Below, piece after piece: positions 1 to 5,643 of a stretch of 9,009 nucleotides of DNA (within the stretch, counting starts at the first letter, position 1; every line of letters starts with the position of its first letter). The DNA comes from an uncultured Collinsella sp. GTDB taxonomy: Bacteria > Actinomycetota > Coriobacteriia > Coriobacteriales > Coriobacteriaceae. Position numbers and translations under genes: made by a program. The notes beneath the pieces were generated by a model. That model was not told the DNA's origin and made no database searches. It saw only the letters and a program-made list of their open reading frames with translations. The stretch spans positions 1-9,009 of the forward strand of contig URNJ01000065.1 of the NCBI GenBank assembly GCA_900549215.1, read 5' to 3'.

Positions 1-468
1 GGTAACGTGAGTGCGGGTGCCGAGGCCAACATGGCAAGCGATCCCGAGGCGGCCGATGCCGTGCTGCGTTCGGACCGCAAGCTCACCATGGTGGGCTTGG
101 ACGTGACGCATCGCGTGGTGCTCACACGCCGCGACATTGCCGGCTGGACGGGCTCGGGCACCATGGCGGGCTGCGCATTTGCGAGCATGGTCGAGCACTA
201 CATTGGCTCGTATGAGATGAACGCACCCTACCTGGGTGGTTGTGCGCTGCACGATCCGCTGGCCGTTGCCGTGGCGATCGACCCCACGCTCGTAGGTGCG
301 CTCGGCTGCAACCTGCGTGTTGATCTGCTGGGCGAGTACCGCGGTCGCACCATCTGCGATGAGCGCCGCCTGTCCGATCCGGACAAGAGCGCGCTTGTGG
401 CACTGACCGTGGATGCTCCGCGCTTCCTGTCCGAGTTCAAGACGCGTATGGCCCGTGTCCTTGGCTAA
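1..468 (+). CDS. Inosine/uridine-preferring nucleoside hydrolase, C-terminal part (5' end outside window)
   Basis: The frame is open from the first base, so this is the last 155 residues of a longer protein; family members are usually 300-330 aa. Known family role: hydrolysis of the N-glycosidic bond of ribonucleosides, giving base plus ribose, in cytoplasmic nucleoside salvage. Visible signatures: GNVSAGAEAN near the start matches the conserved GNVT...AEFN ribose-binding segment (E8 and N10, counted from the window edge, correspond to the Glu/Asn pair that contacts the sugar), followed by the family-typical DPEAA. VGLDVTH follows at 31-37. CALHDPLAVA carries the conserved catalytic His-Asp (H84, D85), and the spacing from N10 fits the family. 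Substrate preference cannot be told from this fragment. A GTG at base 7 lies inside the conserved domain and is not the true start. luxS follows 103 bp downstream on the same strand; no canonical terminator separates them, only a long hairpin. Confidence 0.9.
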   Translation, partial: GNVSAGAEANMASDPEAADAVLRSDRKLTMVGLDVTHRVVLTRRDIAGWTGSGTMAGCAFASMVEHYIGSYEMNAPYLGGCALHDPLAVAVAIDPTLVGALGCNLRVDLLGEYRGRTICDERRLSDPDKSALVALTVDAPRFLSEFKTRMARVLG

Positions 469-479
469 GTTGTCTTTTT

Positions 480-546
480 GGGACGGGGCTTTTTTGACTG
501 GTATGATTGGTGCGACCATTCGAGCCAGCTAAAAGAGCCCCGTCCC
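480..546 (+). repeat. 67-nt long imperfect hairpin in the leader upstream of luxS
   Basis: Bases 480-510 can fold onto 516-546 around a 5-nt loop. The outer 11 bp are perfect (GGGACGGGGCT with AGCCCCGTCCC), then 492-495/531-534, 498-501/525-528 and 508-510/516-518 pair. As + strand RNA, about 28 of 31 positions pair when G-U wobbles are allowed, with mismatches only at 497/529, 503/523 and 507/519. All four wobbles are G-U only in the + strand transcript and would be A-C in the reverse strand, so the structure favours a + strand RNA. The sequence after the stem (AATTTGAC) is not a good U-tract, so this is not a textbook terminator. It may be an attenuator, a processing site, or the end of the hydrolase mRNA. 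Confidence 0.6.
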
Positions 547-571
547 AATTTGACTATCGAGAGGATCTGCC

Positions 572-1060
572 ATGGAGCGCATCGCCAGCTTTTCCGTTGA
601 TCATCTGCTGCTTGAGCCCGGCGTGTATGTGAGCCGCATCGACCGCGATCCGGCGACCGGTGCCGCCGTCACCACGTTTGACCTGCGCCTGACCGCGCCC
701 AACAAGGAGCCGGTCATGAACACGGCCGAGTGCCACACCATCGAACACCTGGGCGCGACGTTCCTCCGCAACCATGCCGAGTGGTCGAGCCGCATTGTCT
801 ACTTTGGGCCCATGGGCTGCCGCACGGGCTTTTACCTCGTCGTGTTTGGCGAGGTGACGAGCGAGGAGATTCTGCCGCTCGTGCGCGAGCTGTTCGAGTT
901 TGTTGCTGGCTTTGAGGGCGATGTCCCCGGTGCCGCTCCTGAGGAGTGCGGCAACTACTTGGACCAGAACCTTCCCATGGCTAACTGGCTCGCACGCCGT
1001 TACCTCGACCGCGACCTGGCCGATATCGACGAGAAGCACCTGCACTATCAGCAGGCGTAA
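572..1060 (+). CDS. luxS: S-ribosylhomocysteine lyase LuxS
   Basis: 162 aa, the usual LuxS length. Known role: a cytoplasmic metalloenzyme that cleaves S-ribosylhomocysteine to homocysteine and 4,5-dihydroxy-2,3-pentanedione, the AI-2 precursor, in the activated methyl cycle. Visible signatures: the metal motif HTIEHL (H55, H59, general base E58), the catalytic cysteine C83 in GPMGCRTGFYL, and the third metal ligand C126 in EECGNYLDQNL. The N-terminal SFSVDH and SRIDRDP segments are also typical. The ATG at 572 is preceded by GAGAGGA (559-565), six bases away. The partner nucleosidase gene (Pfs/MTAN) is not in the window; the upstream neighbour is a nucleoside hydrolase of a different family. 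A hairpin terminator follows directly, so luxS probably ends its transcript here. No truncation or missing key residue is seen. Confidence 0.97.
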   Translation: MERIASFSVDHLLLEPGVYVSRIDRDPATGAAVTTFDLRLTAPNKEPVMNTAECHTIEHLGATFLRNHAEWSSRIVYFGPMGCRTGFYLVVFGEVTSEEILPLVRELFEFVAGFEGDVPGAAPEECGNYLDQNLPMANWLARRYLDRDLADIDEKHLHYQQA

Positions 1061-1088
1061 GAGCTTTGTCGCCCAAAACGAGCGCATT

Positions 1089-1120
1089 GGGCGCCTTCGC
1101 TTATGCGGGGGCGCCTTTTT
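1089..1120 (+). terminator. Intrinsic terminator after luxS
   Basis: GGCGCC at 1090-1095 pairs with GGCGCC at 1110-1115. The stem continues inward through two G-U pairs and CGC/GCG (1098-1100/1105-1107) to a TTAT loop, and is followed by five T's (1116-1120). It starts 29 bp after the luxS stop codon. This is the most canonical terminator in the window. Confidence 0.88.
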
Positions 1121-1170
1121 GTTGATTGGTCAGGACGAGCGTTCAAAATCGCTCATGTTTGTTCTAGAAT

Positions 1171-1194
1171 GTTCGTATAGTCACATTTACGAAC
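1171..1194 (+). promoter_or_regulatory. Operator-like inverted repeat over a -10 element, upstream of the DUF4867-type gene
   Basis: GTTCGTA (1171-1177) and TACGAAC (1188-1194) form a perfect 7-bp inverted repeat with a 10-bp spacer. A good -10 hexamer, TATAGT (1176-1181), overlaps the left arm, and the expected transcription start (about 1188) falls at the right arm. An 8-bp palindrome, TTCTAGAA, lies just upstream (1162-1169). No convincing -35 hexamer is seen. The geometry suggests a repressor site overlapping the core promoter; the regulator is unknown. Confidence 0.5.
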
Positions 1195-1204
1195 AGGAGT
1201 GAAC

Positions 1205-1849
1205 ATGCATATCTACTCTGTCAACGATCCCGAGTTCAAATCCTATGGCAACGTTTGGGATGACGTTTCGTCCGAGCTCACGTCGCCCGTGCTCGAGGCG
1301 CTCTCTGCCACGCCCATTCCCGAGGGCAGCAAGTACGTAGCAAGTGCGCCGGAGCTCGAGGGCGCCAAGGATGCCGATAAGTTGGGCTTTCTCATGTTTG
1401 GTGGCCGTCCCTTCCAGCTCGGCTGGTGCAACGGTCACAACACGCGCCTCAACTGCCTGGAGTACCACCGCGCCAGCGAGTTCAACCTGGGTGCTCGCGA
1501 TTTTATCCTGCTCGTGGCGCATCGCTGGGAGATCGAGGACGGCAAGCTCGATACCGCGTGCGTCAAGGCGTTCCGCGTGCCGGCGGGCAAGGTTGTCGAG
1601 GTTTTCAACACCACGCTCCACTACACGCCGTGCATGGTCGACGAAGGCGGCTTCCAGGTGATGGTGGCGCTGCCGGCGGGCACCAACGGCCCGCGCCCCG
1701 AGGCCGCAGCCGACATGCCTGCCACTGGTGACAGCTACTGCTACTGGAAGGCCGACAAGTGGGTCCTCTGCCACGCCGACAGCCCCAAGGCTGCCGAGGG
1801 CGGCTACGTAGGTCTCATCGGCAAGAACCTCGACATCACCGTGGACTAG
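1205..1849 (+). CDS. DUF4867-type cupin-like protein of unknown function
   Basis: 214 aa, soluble, with no signal peptide or membrane segment. The N-terminus MHIYSVNDPEFKSYG is the opening I associate with the uncharacterised DUF4867 family. The middle resembles a metal-binding cupin barrel: conserved-looking HNTRLNCLEYH (about residues 77-87), LVAHRWE (about 103-109), FRVPAG then NTTLHYTPC (about 135-143), offering several His and Glu residues as possible metal ligands. A sugar-related or lyase-like activity is conceivable from the fold, but no reaction can be assigned. I chose the ATG at 1205 because AGGAG (1195-1199) sits five bases upstream; an in-frame GTG at 1199 overlaps that ribosome-binding site and is unlikely. 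The gene looks monocistronic, lying between the luxS terminator and the repeat-rich gap that follows, with its own operator-like site. Confidence 0.72.
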   Translation: MHIYSVNDPEFKSYGNVWDDVSSELTSPVLEALSATPIPEGSKYVASAPELEGAKDADKLGFLMFGGRPFQLGWCNGHNTRLNCLEYHRASEFNLGARDFILLVAHRWEIEDGKLDTACVKAFRVPAGKVVEVFNTTLHYTPCMVDEGGFQVMVALPAGTNGPRPEAAADMPATGDSYCYWKADKWVLCHADSPKAAEGGYVGLIGKNLDITVD

Positions 1850-1856
1850 AATCTTC

Positions 1857-2002
1857 TGTCTCGATCTGTAACATCTAGCGGGCTAAATCGTCTCTACTTG
1901 TTACAGATTTAGACAAACCGCAGGGGACAGACCGAACAATCTCAACCTGTAACACCAGGCCCGGTTTTGGCGGCCTAACTGTTACAGATCGAGACAAACC
2001 GC
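1857..2002. repeat. Two tandem palindromic units with 81-bp period
   Basis: Unit 1 is a hairpin with arms 1857-1872 (TGTCTCGATCTGTAAC) and 1900-1915 (two mismatches). Unit 2 has arms 1938-1953 and 1981-1996 (four mismatches). The units are direct repeats offset by exactly 81 bp: 1900-1921 and 1981-2002 match at 20 of 22 positions, including the trailing ACAAACCGC. The outermost arms, 1857-1872 and 1981-1996, are a perfect 16-bp inverted repeat, so the block is also framed like a small terminal-inverted-repeat element. Each unit holds a small inner palindrome (TAGC/GCTA; AGGCC/GGCCT). No ORF is inside. I infer a dispersed intergenic palindromic repeat family. Confidence 0.72.
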
Positions 2003-2007
2003 CCTAC

Positions 2008-2042
2008 ACCACCACAAAGGTGCCTGTCCCCTTTGTGGTGGT
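2008..2042. repeat. Strong 13-bp palindrome (REP-like or terminator hairpin)
   Basis: ACCACCACAAAGG (2008-2020) and CCTTTGTGGTGGT (2030-2042) pair perfectly around the 9-nt loop 2021-2029. The segment CTGTCCCCT (2024-2032) is the reverse complement of AGGGGACAG at 1922-1930, which links this palindrome to the tandem units upstream. There is no T-run on either side, so a repeat element is more likely than a canonical terminator, though it could end transcription from the DUF4867-type gene. Confidence 0.6.
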
Positions 2043-2129
2043 TTGGGGCGGCGGTATCAGAAAGTGTCAGGCGGGGGCGGCTGCTGGGCCACCGTGTGCG
2101 AAAAGAAGTATCGGCCCGTGCCGTTGCCG

Positions 2130-2158
2130 TTGAGCGACGCGTTGTTTGCAGGGATACT
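2130..2158 (+). promoter_or_regulatory. Putative promoter of the phospho-beta-glucosidase gene
   Basis: TTGAGC (2130-2135), a 17-bp spacer and GATACT (2153-2158) match four of six bases in each sigma-70-type hexamer. The predicted start near 2165 gives a leader of about 29 nt containing the ribosome-binding site AAGGGG (2181-2186), seven bases from the ATG at 2194. No antiterminator-type leader hairpin, as is common before bgl genes, is seen in that short leader. Confidence 0.45.
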
Positions 2159-2193
2159 GAACCTATGACAACAGCGTGCGAAGGGGTTGATAC

Positions 2194-3624
2194 ATGGCTT
2201 TCCGTAATGACTTCCTGTGGGGCGGCGCAACGGCTGCCAACCAGTGCGAGGGCGCCTACGACGTGGACGGCCGCGGCCTTGCCAACGTGGACGTGGCTCC
2301 GCACGGCCCCGAGCGCTATGCGGTGGTCTCCGGCCAGCGCAAGATGCTCGACTTCGAGGACGGCTATTACTATCCCGCGCAGACCGGCATCGATTTCTAT
2401 CACCACTACAAGGAGGACATCGCCCTCTTTGCCGAGATGGGCTTTAAGACCTTCCGTATGAGCCTGGCGTGGACCCGCATCTTCCCCAACGGTGACGAGA
2501 CCGAGCCCAACGAGGCCGGCTTGGCCTTCTACGAGGACGTGTTCCGCGAGTGTCAGGCGCACGGCATCGAGCCGCTCGTGACCATCACGCACTTCGACTG
2601 CCCGATTCACCTCATCAAGGAGTATGGCGGCTGGCGCAACCGCAAGCTCATCGACTTCTACAAGAACCTCGCGATCACGATCTTCACCCGCTACAAGGGC
2701 CTGGTGAAGTACTGGCTTACCTTCAACGAGATCAATATGATTCTGCACTTGCCGTTTATGGGTGCCGGTCTGGTCTTTGAGGAAGGCGAGAACAAGGAGG
2801 CCGTCGAGTACCTGGCCGCCCACAACGAGCTCGTCGCCAGCGCTTGGGCAACCAAGATTGCCCACGAGATCGACCCCGAGGTCAAGATCGGCTGCATGCT
2901 CGCCGCAGGTAGCTACTACCCCTACAGCTGCCGTCCGGGCGATGTGCGCCAGGCGCAGCTCGATAACCAGGACAACTACTTCTTCGTCGATGTCCAGAGC
3001 CGCGGCTACTACCCGGCATATGCCGTCAAGAAGCTCGAGCGTCTGGGTATCGATGTGGGCATGACGGACGAGGACCGCGAGATCCTGGCCACTAACACCG
3101 TCGATTTCATCAGCTTTAGCTATTACAGCACCCGTTGCTCCGCCGGTGCCGATAACCCCGATATCGAGCGCACCCAGGGTAACGCCTTCGCCGGCGCCAA
3201 GAACCCCTACCTGCAGGAGAGCCAGTGGGGCTGGGCCATCGATCCACTGGGCTTCCGCATTACGCTCAACGACCTGTACGACCGTTATCAGAAGCCGCTG
3301 TTTGTGGTTGAGAACGGCCTGGGAGCCAAGGATGTTGTCGAAGAGGACGGTTCCATCAACGACGACTACCGTATCGACTACCTGCGCCAGCATATCGCCG
3401 CGATGCGCGATGCGGTGACCGAGGACGGCGTTGACCTGCTGGGCTACACCACCTGGGGCCCGATCGACCTGGTCTCGGCCGGCACGGGCGGGATGTCCAA
3501 GCGCTACGGCTTTATCTATGTGGACCGCGACGACGCCGGCAACGGCACCCTCAAGCGCTCCAAAAAGAAGAGCTTTGACTGGTACAAGAAGGTTATCGCC
3601 ACCAACGGCGAAGACCTGGCCTAG
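2194..3624 (+). CDS. Glycoside hydrolase family 1, 6-phospho-beta-glucosidase (BglA-type)
   Basis: 476 aa, full length for GH1. Known role: cytoplasmic hydrolysis of 6-phospho-beta-glucosides (such as phosphorylated cellobiose, salicin or arbutin taken up by a PTS) to glucose-6-phosphate and glucose or an aglycone, with retaining chemistry. Visible signatures: N-terminal FLWGGATAANQCEGA (7-21), the acid/base glutamate E179 in TFNEIN, and the nucleophile E373 in VVENG. The 6-phosphate-specific C-terminal region WGPIDLVSAG...SKRYGFIYVD has S428, K436 and Y438 as likely phosphate ligands, in place of the Glu that binds free sugars in plain beta-glucosidases. AAGGGG seven bases before the ATG supports the start. 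The gene is monocistronic, with its own promoter and terminator; no PTS transporter or BglG-type antiterminator is beside it, so its substrate importer must be encoded elsewhere. Exact sugar specificity (gluco or galacto) is not certain. Confidence 0.93.
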   Translation: MAFRNDFLWGGATAANQCEGAYDVDGRGLANVDVAPHGPERYAVVSGQRKMLDFEDGYYYPAQTGIDFYHHYKEDIALFAEMGFKTFRMSLAWTRIFPNGDETEPNEAGLAFYEDVFRECQAHGIEPLVTITHFDCPIHLIKEYGGWRNRKLIDFYKNLAITIFTRYKGLVKYWLTFNEINMILHLPFMGAGLVFEEGENKEAVEYLAAHNELVASAWATKIAHEIDPEVKIGCMLAAGSYYPYSCRPGDVRQAQLDNQDNYFFVDVQSRGYYPAYAVKKLERLGIDVGMTDEDREILATNTVDFISFSYYSTRCSAGADNPDIERTQGNAFAGAKNPYLQESQWGWAIDPLGFRITLNDLYDRYQKPLFVVENGLGAKDVVEEDGSINDDYRIDYLRQHIAAMRDAVTEDGVDLLGYTTWGPIDLVSAGTGGMSKRYGFIYVDRDDAGNGTLKRSKKKSFDWYKKVIATNGEDLA

Positions 3625-3653
3625 GCTTTCCCGATAACCGTAGCCTCCTGACC

Positions 3654-3692
3654 AAGGCGCCCGGCGAGCAGTTAATGCTCGCCGGGCGCCTT
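3654..3692. terminator. 17-bp perfect hairpin after the GH1 gene
   Basis: AAGGCGCCCGGCGAGCA (3654-3670) pairs perfectly with 3676-3692 around the 5-nt loop GTTAA. It begins 30 bp after the stop codon. It lacks a U-tract (GCCGTC follows), so it would be a strong-stem, T-less terminator of the kind seen in high-GC actinobacteria. It separates the glucosidase gene from the signalling operon. Confidence 0.7.
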
Positions 3693-3744
3693 GCCGTCTG
3701 CGGATTTTGGGACATGCGGCCCGCTTTTTCGACCCATCTGTCGG

Positions 3745-3762
3745 TACACTAAAAGCACTATG
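3745..3762 (+). promoter_or_regulatory. -10 element for a probable leaderless mRNA
   Basis: TACACT (3745-3750) is followed by AAAAGCACT and then ATG (3760-3762). A start site the usual six to seven bases after the -10 falls at about A3757, only about three bases before the start codon. No Shine-Dalgarno-like sequence precedes the ATG. No clear -35 is found; the region 3721-3730 is T-rich (CTTTTTC). Confidence 0.55.
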
Positions 3763-5643
3763 GGTACCTGCGAGCGACATATCGACCACGCGGCCGCCCG
3801 ATCCGCACCCGTGGCGGATCCCAGGGGCGGCAGGCTCTTCGCCATGCCGCGATTCCTTGTTGGCATAACACATCGGGTGTACCGTCACCGCGTCTTTGCT
3901 ATCGCCGGCGCCATCACCGCGCTGTTCCTCATGCTTTTGGCAGTCTTGCCGGCGCTGTTCGCCTTCGACCCCAAACTTTCTAACGCCGTGCCCGCCTATA
4001 GCGAGGTGTCCGAAGAGGTCGTGGATGCGCTCGTCCACTCGAGCTCACTCCCGCTGCTTGTCGCCGCAATTATATTTTCGATCTGGGGCGTATCGGTCTA
4101 TCTGCGCTGTTTGGACTATGTGCTGCGCCGCCGCCTTGTTGCCGTCGCCACCATCTGCGCCCTGTGGATGATCGAAGTCATTCTCAAGTACAAGTCGTTC
4201 ACGCCGTTCTATGCCACCGTGCTGTGGTACCTGTACTACGTGCCCATGACGCTCATTCCGCTGCTCTACCAGTTGTGCGGTCTGCGCCTTGCGGGCCTGG
4301 AGCAACACCGCCTGGGTCGCCGCTACCGTGCTGCGCTGTGGCTTGTGGCCATCCTGCTTATCGGATTTGTGCTCACCAACGATTTTCACCAGCAGGTCTT
4401 CCGCTTTGACCGTACAAGCGACACCTGGAGCAACGATTACACGTACGGCTGGGGTTATTTCGCCGTCCTCGTGTGGACGGCCTTTGACTTCGTGGCCTTT
4501 TTTATCCTAGTTGGTCGGTCCTCGTCCTTTCGCATCCAGCGTTTCTCGGGCACGGCGGCGCTCGTACTGCTGGGTGGCGCATTCTTTGCCATCTCGTATG
4601 CGTTGCGCGTGCCCTGGGCATGGAGGCTCAACTTTTCGCTTGTCTATTGCGTCCTGTGCGTGGTGGCGATGGAAATCTGTCTCGATTGCGGCGTCATTCC
4701 GTCGTATCACGACATCGCCGGCATCTTTGGCACCTTGCCGCTTGACCTCAAAGTTCTAACGCGCGACCTGCAGGAAGTCTATGCCACGCCAGTGTCAAAG
4801 CCAATGCCGGTAGGCGTGTGCGAAGAGCTGCGAGCCCAGGAGCACGGGCATGCCCATGCCTTTGCCGTGGAGTCCAATCCCGATGTAATGTACCGAGCCT
4901 TTCCACTGCTGGGCGGATCGGCCCTGCTTGCCCAAGACGTGTCGGATCTCAACGAGCTTAACCGTGAACTGGCACATCGTCGCATGGAGCTGCAGCGTCA
5001 AAATGAGCTGCTCGCCGCCGACTACGACCTTAAGACGCACCTGGCAGACCAAGAGGCCGAGACCTTGCTGGTCCAAGACGTGGACCAGGCGCTTGCCCGC
5101 GCGCTCGAAGGGATGTACGACCTGCTGAGCTCGCTGCCGCCGTTGACCGATGAAGCGTCTTCGCACGAGCGTTACCGCATGCTGCAGCGCGCCAAGATGC
5201 TCGTCGCCTATTGCAAGCGCAAAGGGTCGCTCACGTTGGCACAGCACGGGGAGAGCGGTTTTGATCGCGACCGCATTCAGCTCATTGCCAACGAGCTCGC
5301 AAGCGACCTGCGCACCATCGATATCGATTGCGCTTCGATTATCGCCATACGGCGCCCGATGCACGCCAGTACGGTAAGCGCCCTGTACGACTGCGTGTAT
5401 GACTTTGCGTTTTTTGCCTACACCACCGACCATCCGGCGCTTATGTATCACTTGGGCGACCATGACCGATGCAGTGTCGAGCTGCGCGCCACGCTTTTTT
5501 CCAACGATGATGAAGATCTTTCGCAGACGCCCGCCGCGCAAGAGCTCGAAAGCGCTCTGCAAGGGCGCAACGTGGCATACCGCCTTGAGGGCGAGCCCGG
5601 CCAGCTGCGCATGATCGTCTTGATGCCGCGGGCGGGTGAATGA
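3760..5643 (+). CDS. Polytopic membrane protein with 7TM sensor-like region and degenerate histidine-kinase-like tail
   Basis: 627 aa. About eight hydrophobic segments (roughly 44-69, 96-116, 126-143, 150-175, 191-207, 232-252, 263-283, 290-312) resemble the N-terminal 7TM region of some histidine kinases; the LTNDFHQQVFRF loop (205-216) is a recognisable feature of that type. Residues 395-450 form a charged, coiled-coil-like helix. The tail can be laid alongside the next gene's kinase: QDVDQALARAL (439-449) sits where HDVIGQRLS would be, with Val for the phospho-accepting His. At about 539-555, where the N-box asparagine should be, there is DCVYDFAFF. No glycine-rich G-box is found, and the last residues (GEPGQLRMIVLMP) resemble a final ATPase strand. 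I infer a pseudokinase sensor partner. The ATG at 3760 fits the leaderless promoter; an in-frame ATG at 3844 is an alternative that keeps all hydrophobic segments. The stop overlaps the kinase start (ATGA). Confidence 0.75.
   Translation: MGTCERHIDHAAARSAPVADPRGGRLFAMPRFLVGITHRVYRHRVFAIAGAITALFLMLLAVLPALFAFDPKLSNAVPAYSEVSEEVVDALVHSSSLPLLVAAIIFSIWGVSVYLRCLDYVLRRRLVAVATICALWMIEVILKYKSFTPFYATVLWYLYYVPMTLIPLLYQLCGLRLAGLEQHRLGRRYRAALWLVAILLIGFVLTNDFHQQVFRFDRTSDTWSNDYTYGWGYFAVLVWTAFDFVAFFILVGRSSSFRIQRFSGTAALVLLGGAFFAISYALRVPWAWRLNFSLVYCVLCVVAMEICLDCGVIPSYHDIAGIFGTLPLDLKVLTRDLQEVYATPVSKPMPVGVCEELRAQEHGHAHAFAVESNPDVMYRAFPLLGGSALLAQDVSDLNELNRELAHRRMELQRQNELLAADYDLKTHLADQEAETLLVQDVDQALARALEGMYDLLSSLPPLTDEASSHERYRMLQRAKMLVAYCKRKGSLTLAQHGESGFDRDRIQLIANELASDLRTIDIDCASIIAIRRPMHASTVSALYDCVYDFAFFAYTTDHPALMYHLGDHDRCSVELRATLFSNDDEDLSQTPAAQELESALQGRNVAYRLEGEPGQLRMIVLMPRAGE

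Noticed and set aside
494..507. luxS promoter made of TTGACT and TATGAT inside the long hairpin
   Set aside because: The two hexamers are only 2 bp apart. TATGAT with an upstream TG could act as an extended -10, but no matching -35 exists and the sequence is explained by the hairpin arms.
1162..1194. SOS box (LexA site) upstream of the DUF4867-type gene
   Set aside because: The half-sites are in the opposite order (GTTCG...CGAAC) to the actinobacterial CGAAC-N4-GTTCG box and the spacer is too long.
1857..2002. Possible start of a CRISPR array
   Set aside because: There are only two units, the repeated parts are hairpin arms rather than a constant repeat with unique spacers, and no cas genes are nearby.
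1975..4038. A 687-codon open frame on the reverse strand covering the glucosidase gene
   Set aside because: It is antisense to a clear GH1 gene with all catalytic motifs, runs through two intergenic regions and their hairpins, and shows no recognisable domain. It is a by-product of GC-biased third codon positions.
4795..5562. A 255-codon reverse-strand frame within the first signalling gene
   Set aside because: It overlaps the tail of a coupled operon gene, and no ribosome-binding site or domain was found.
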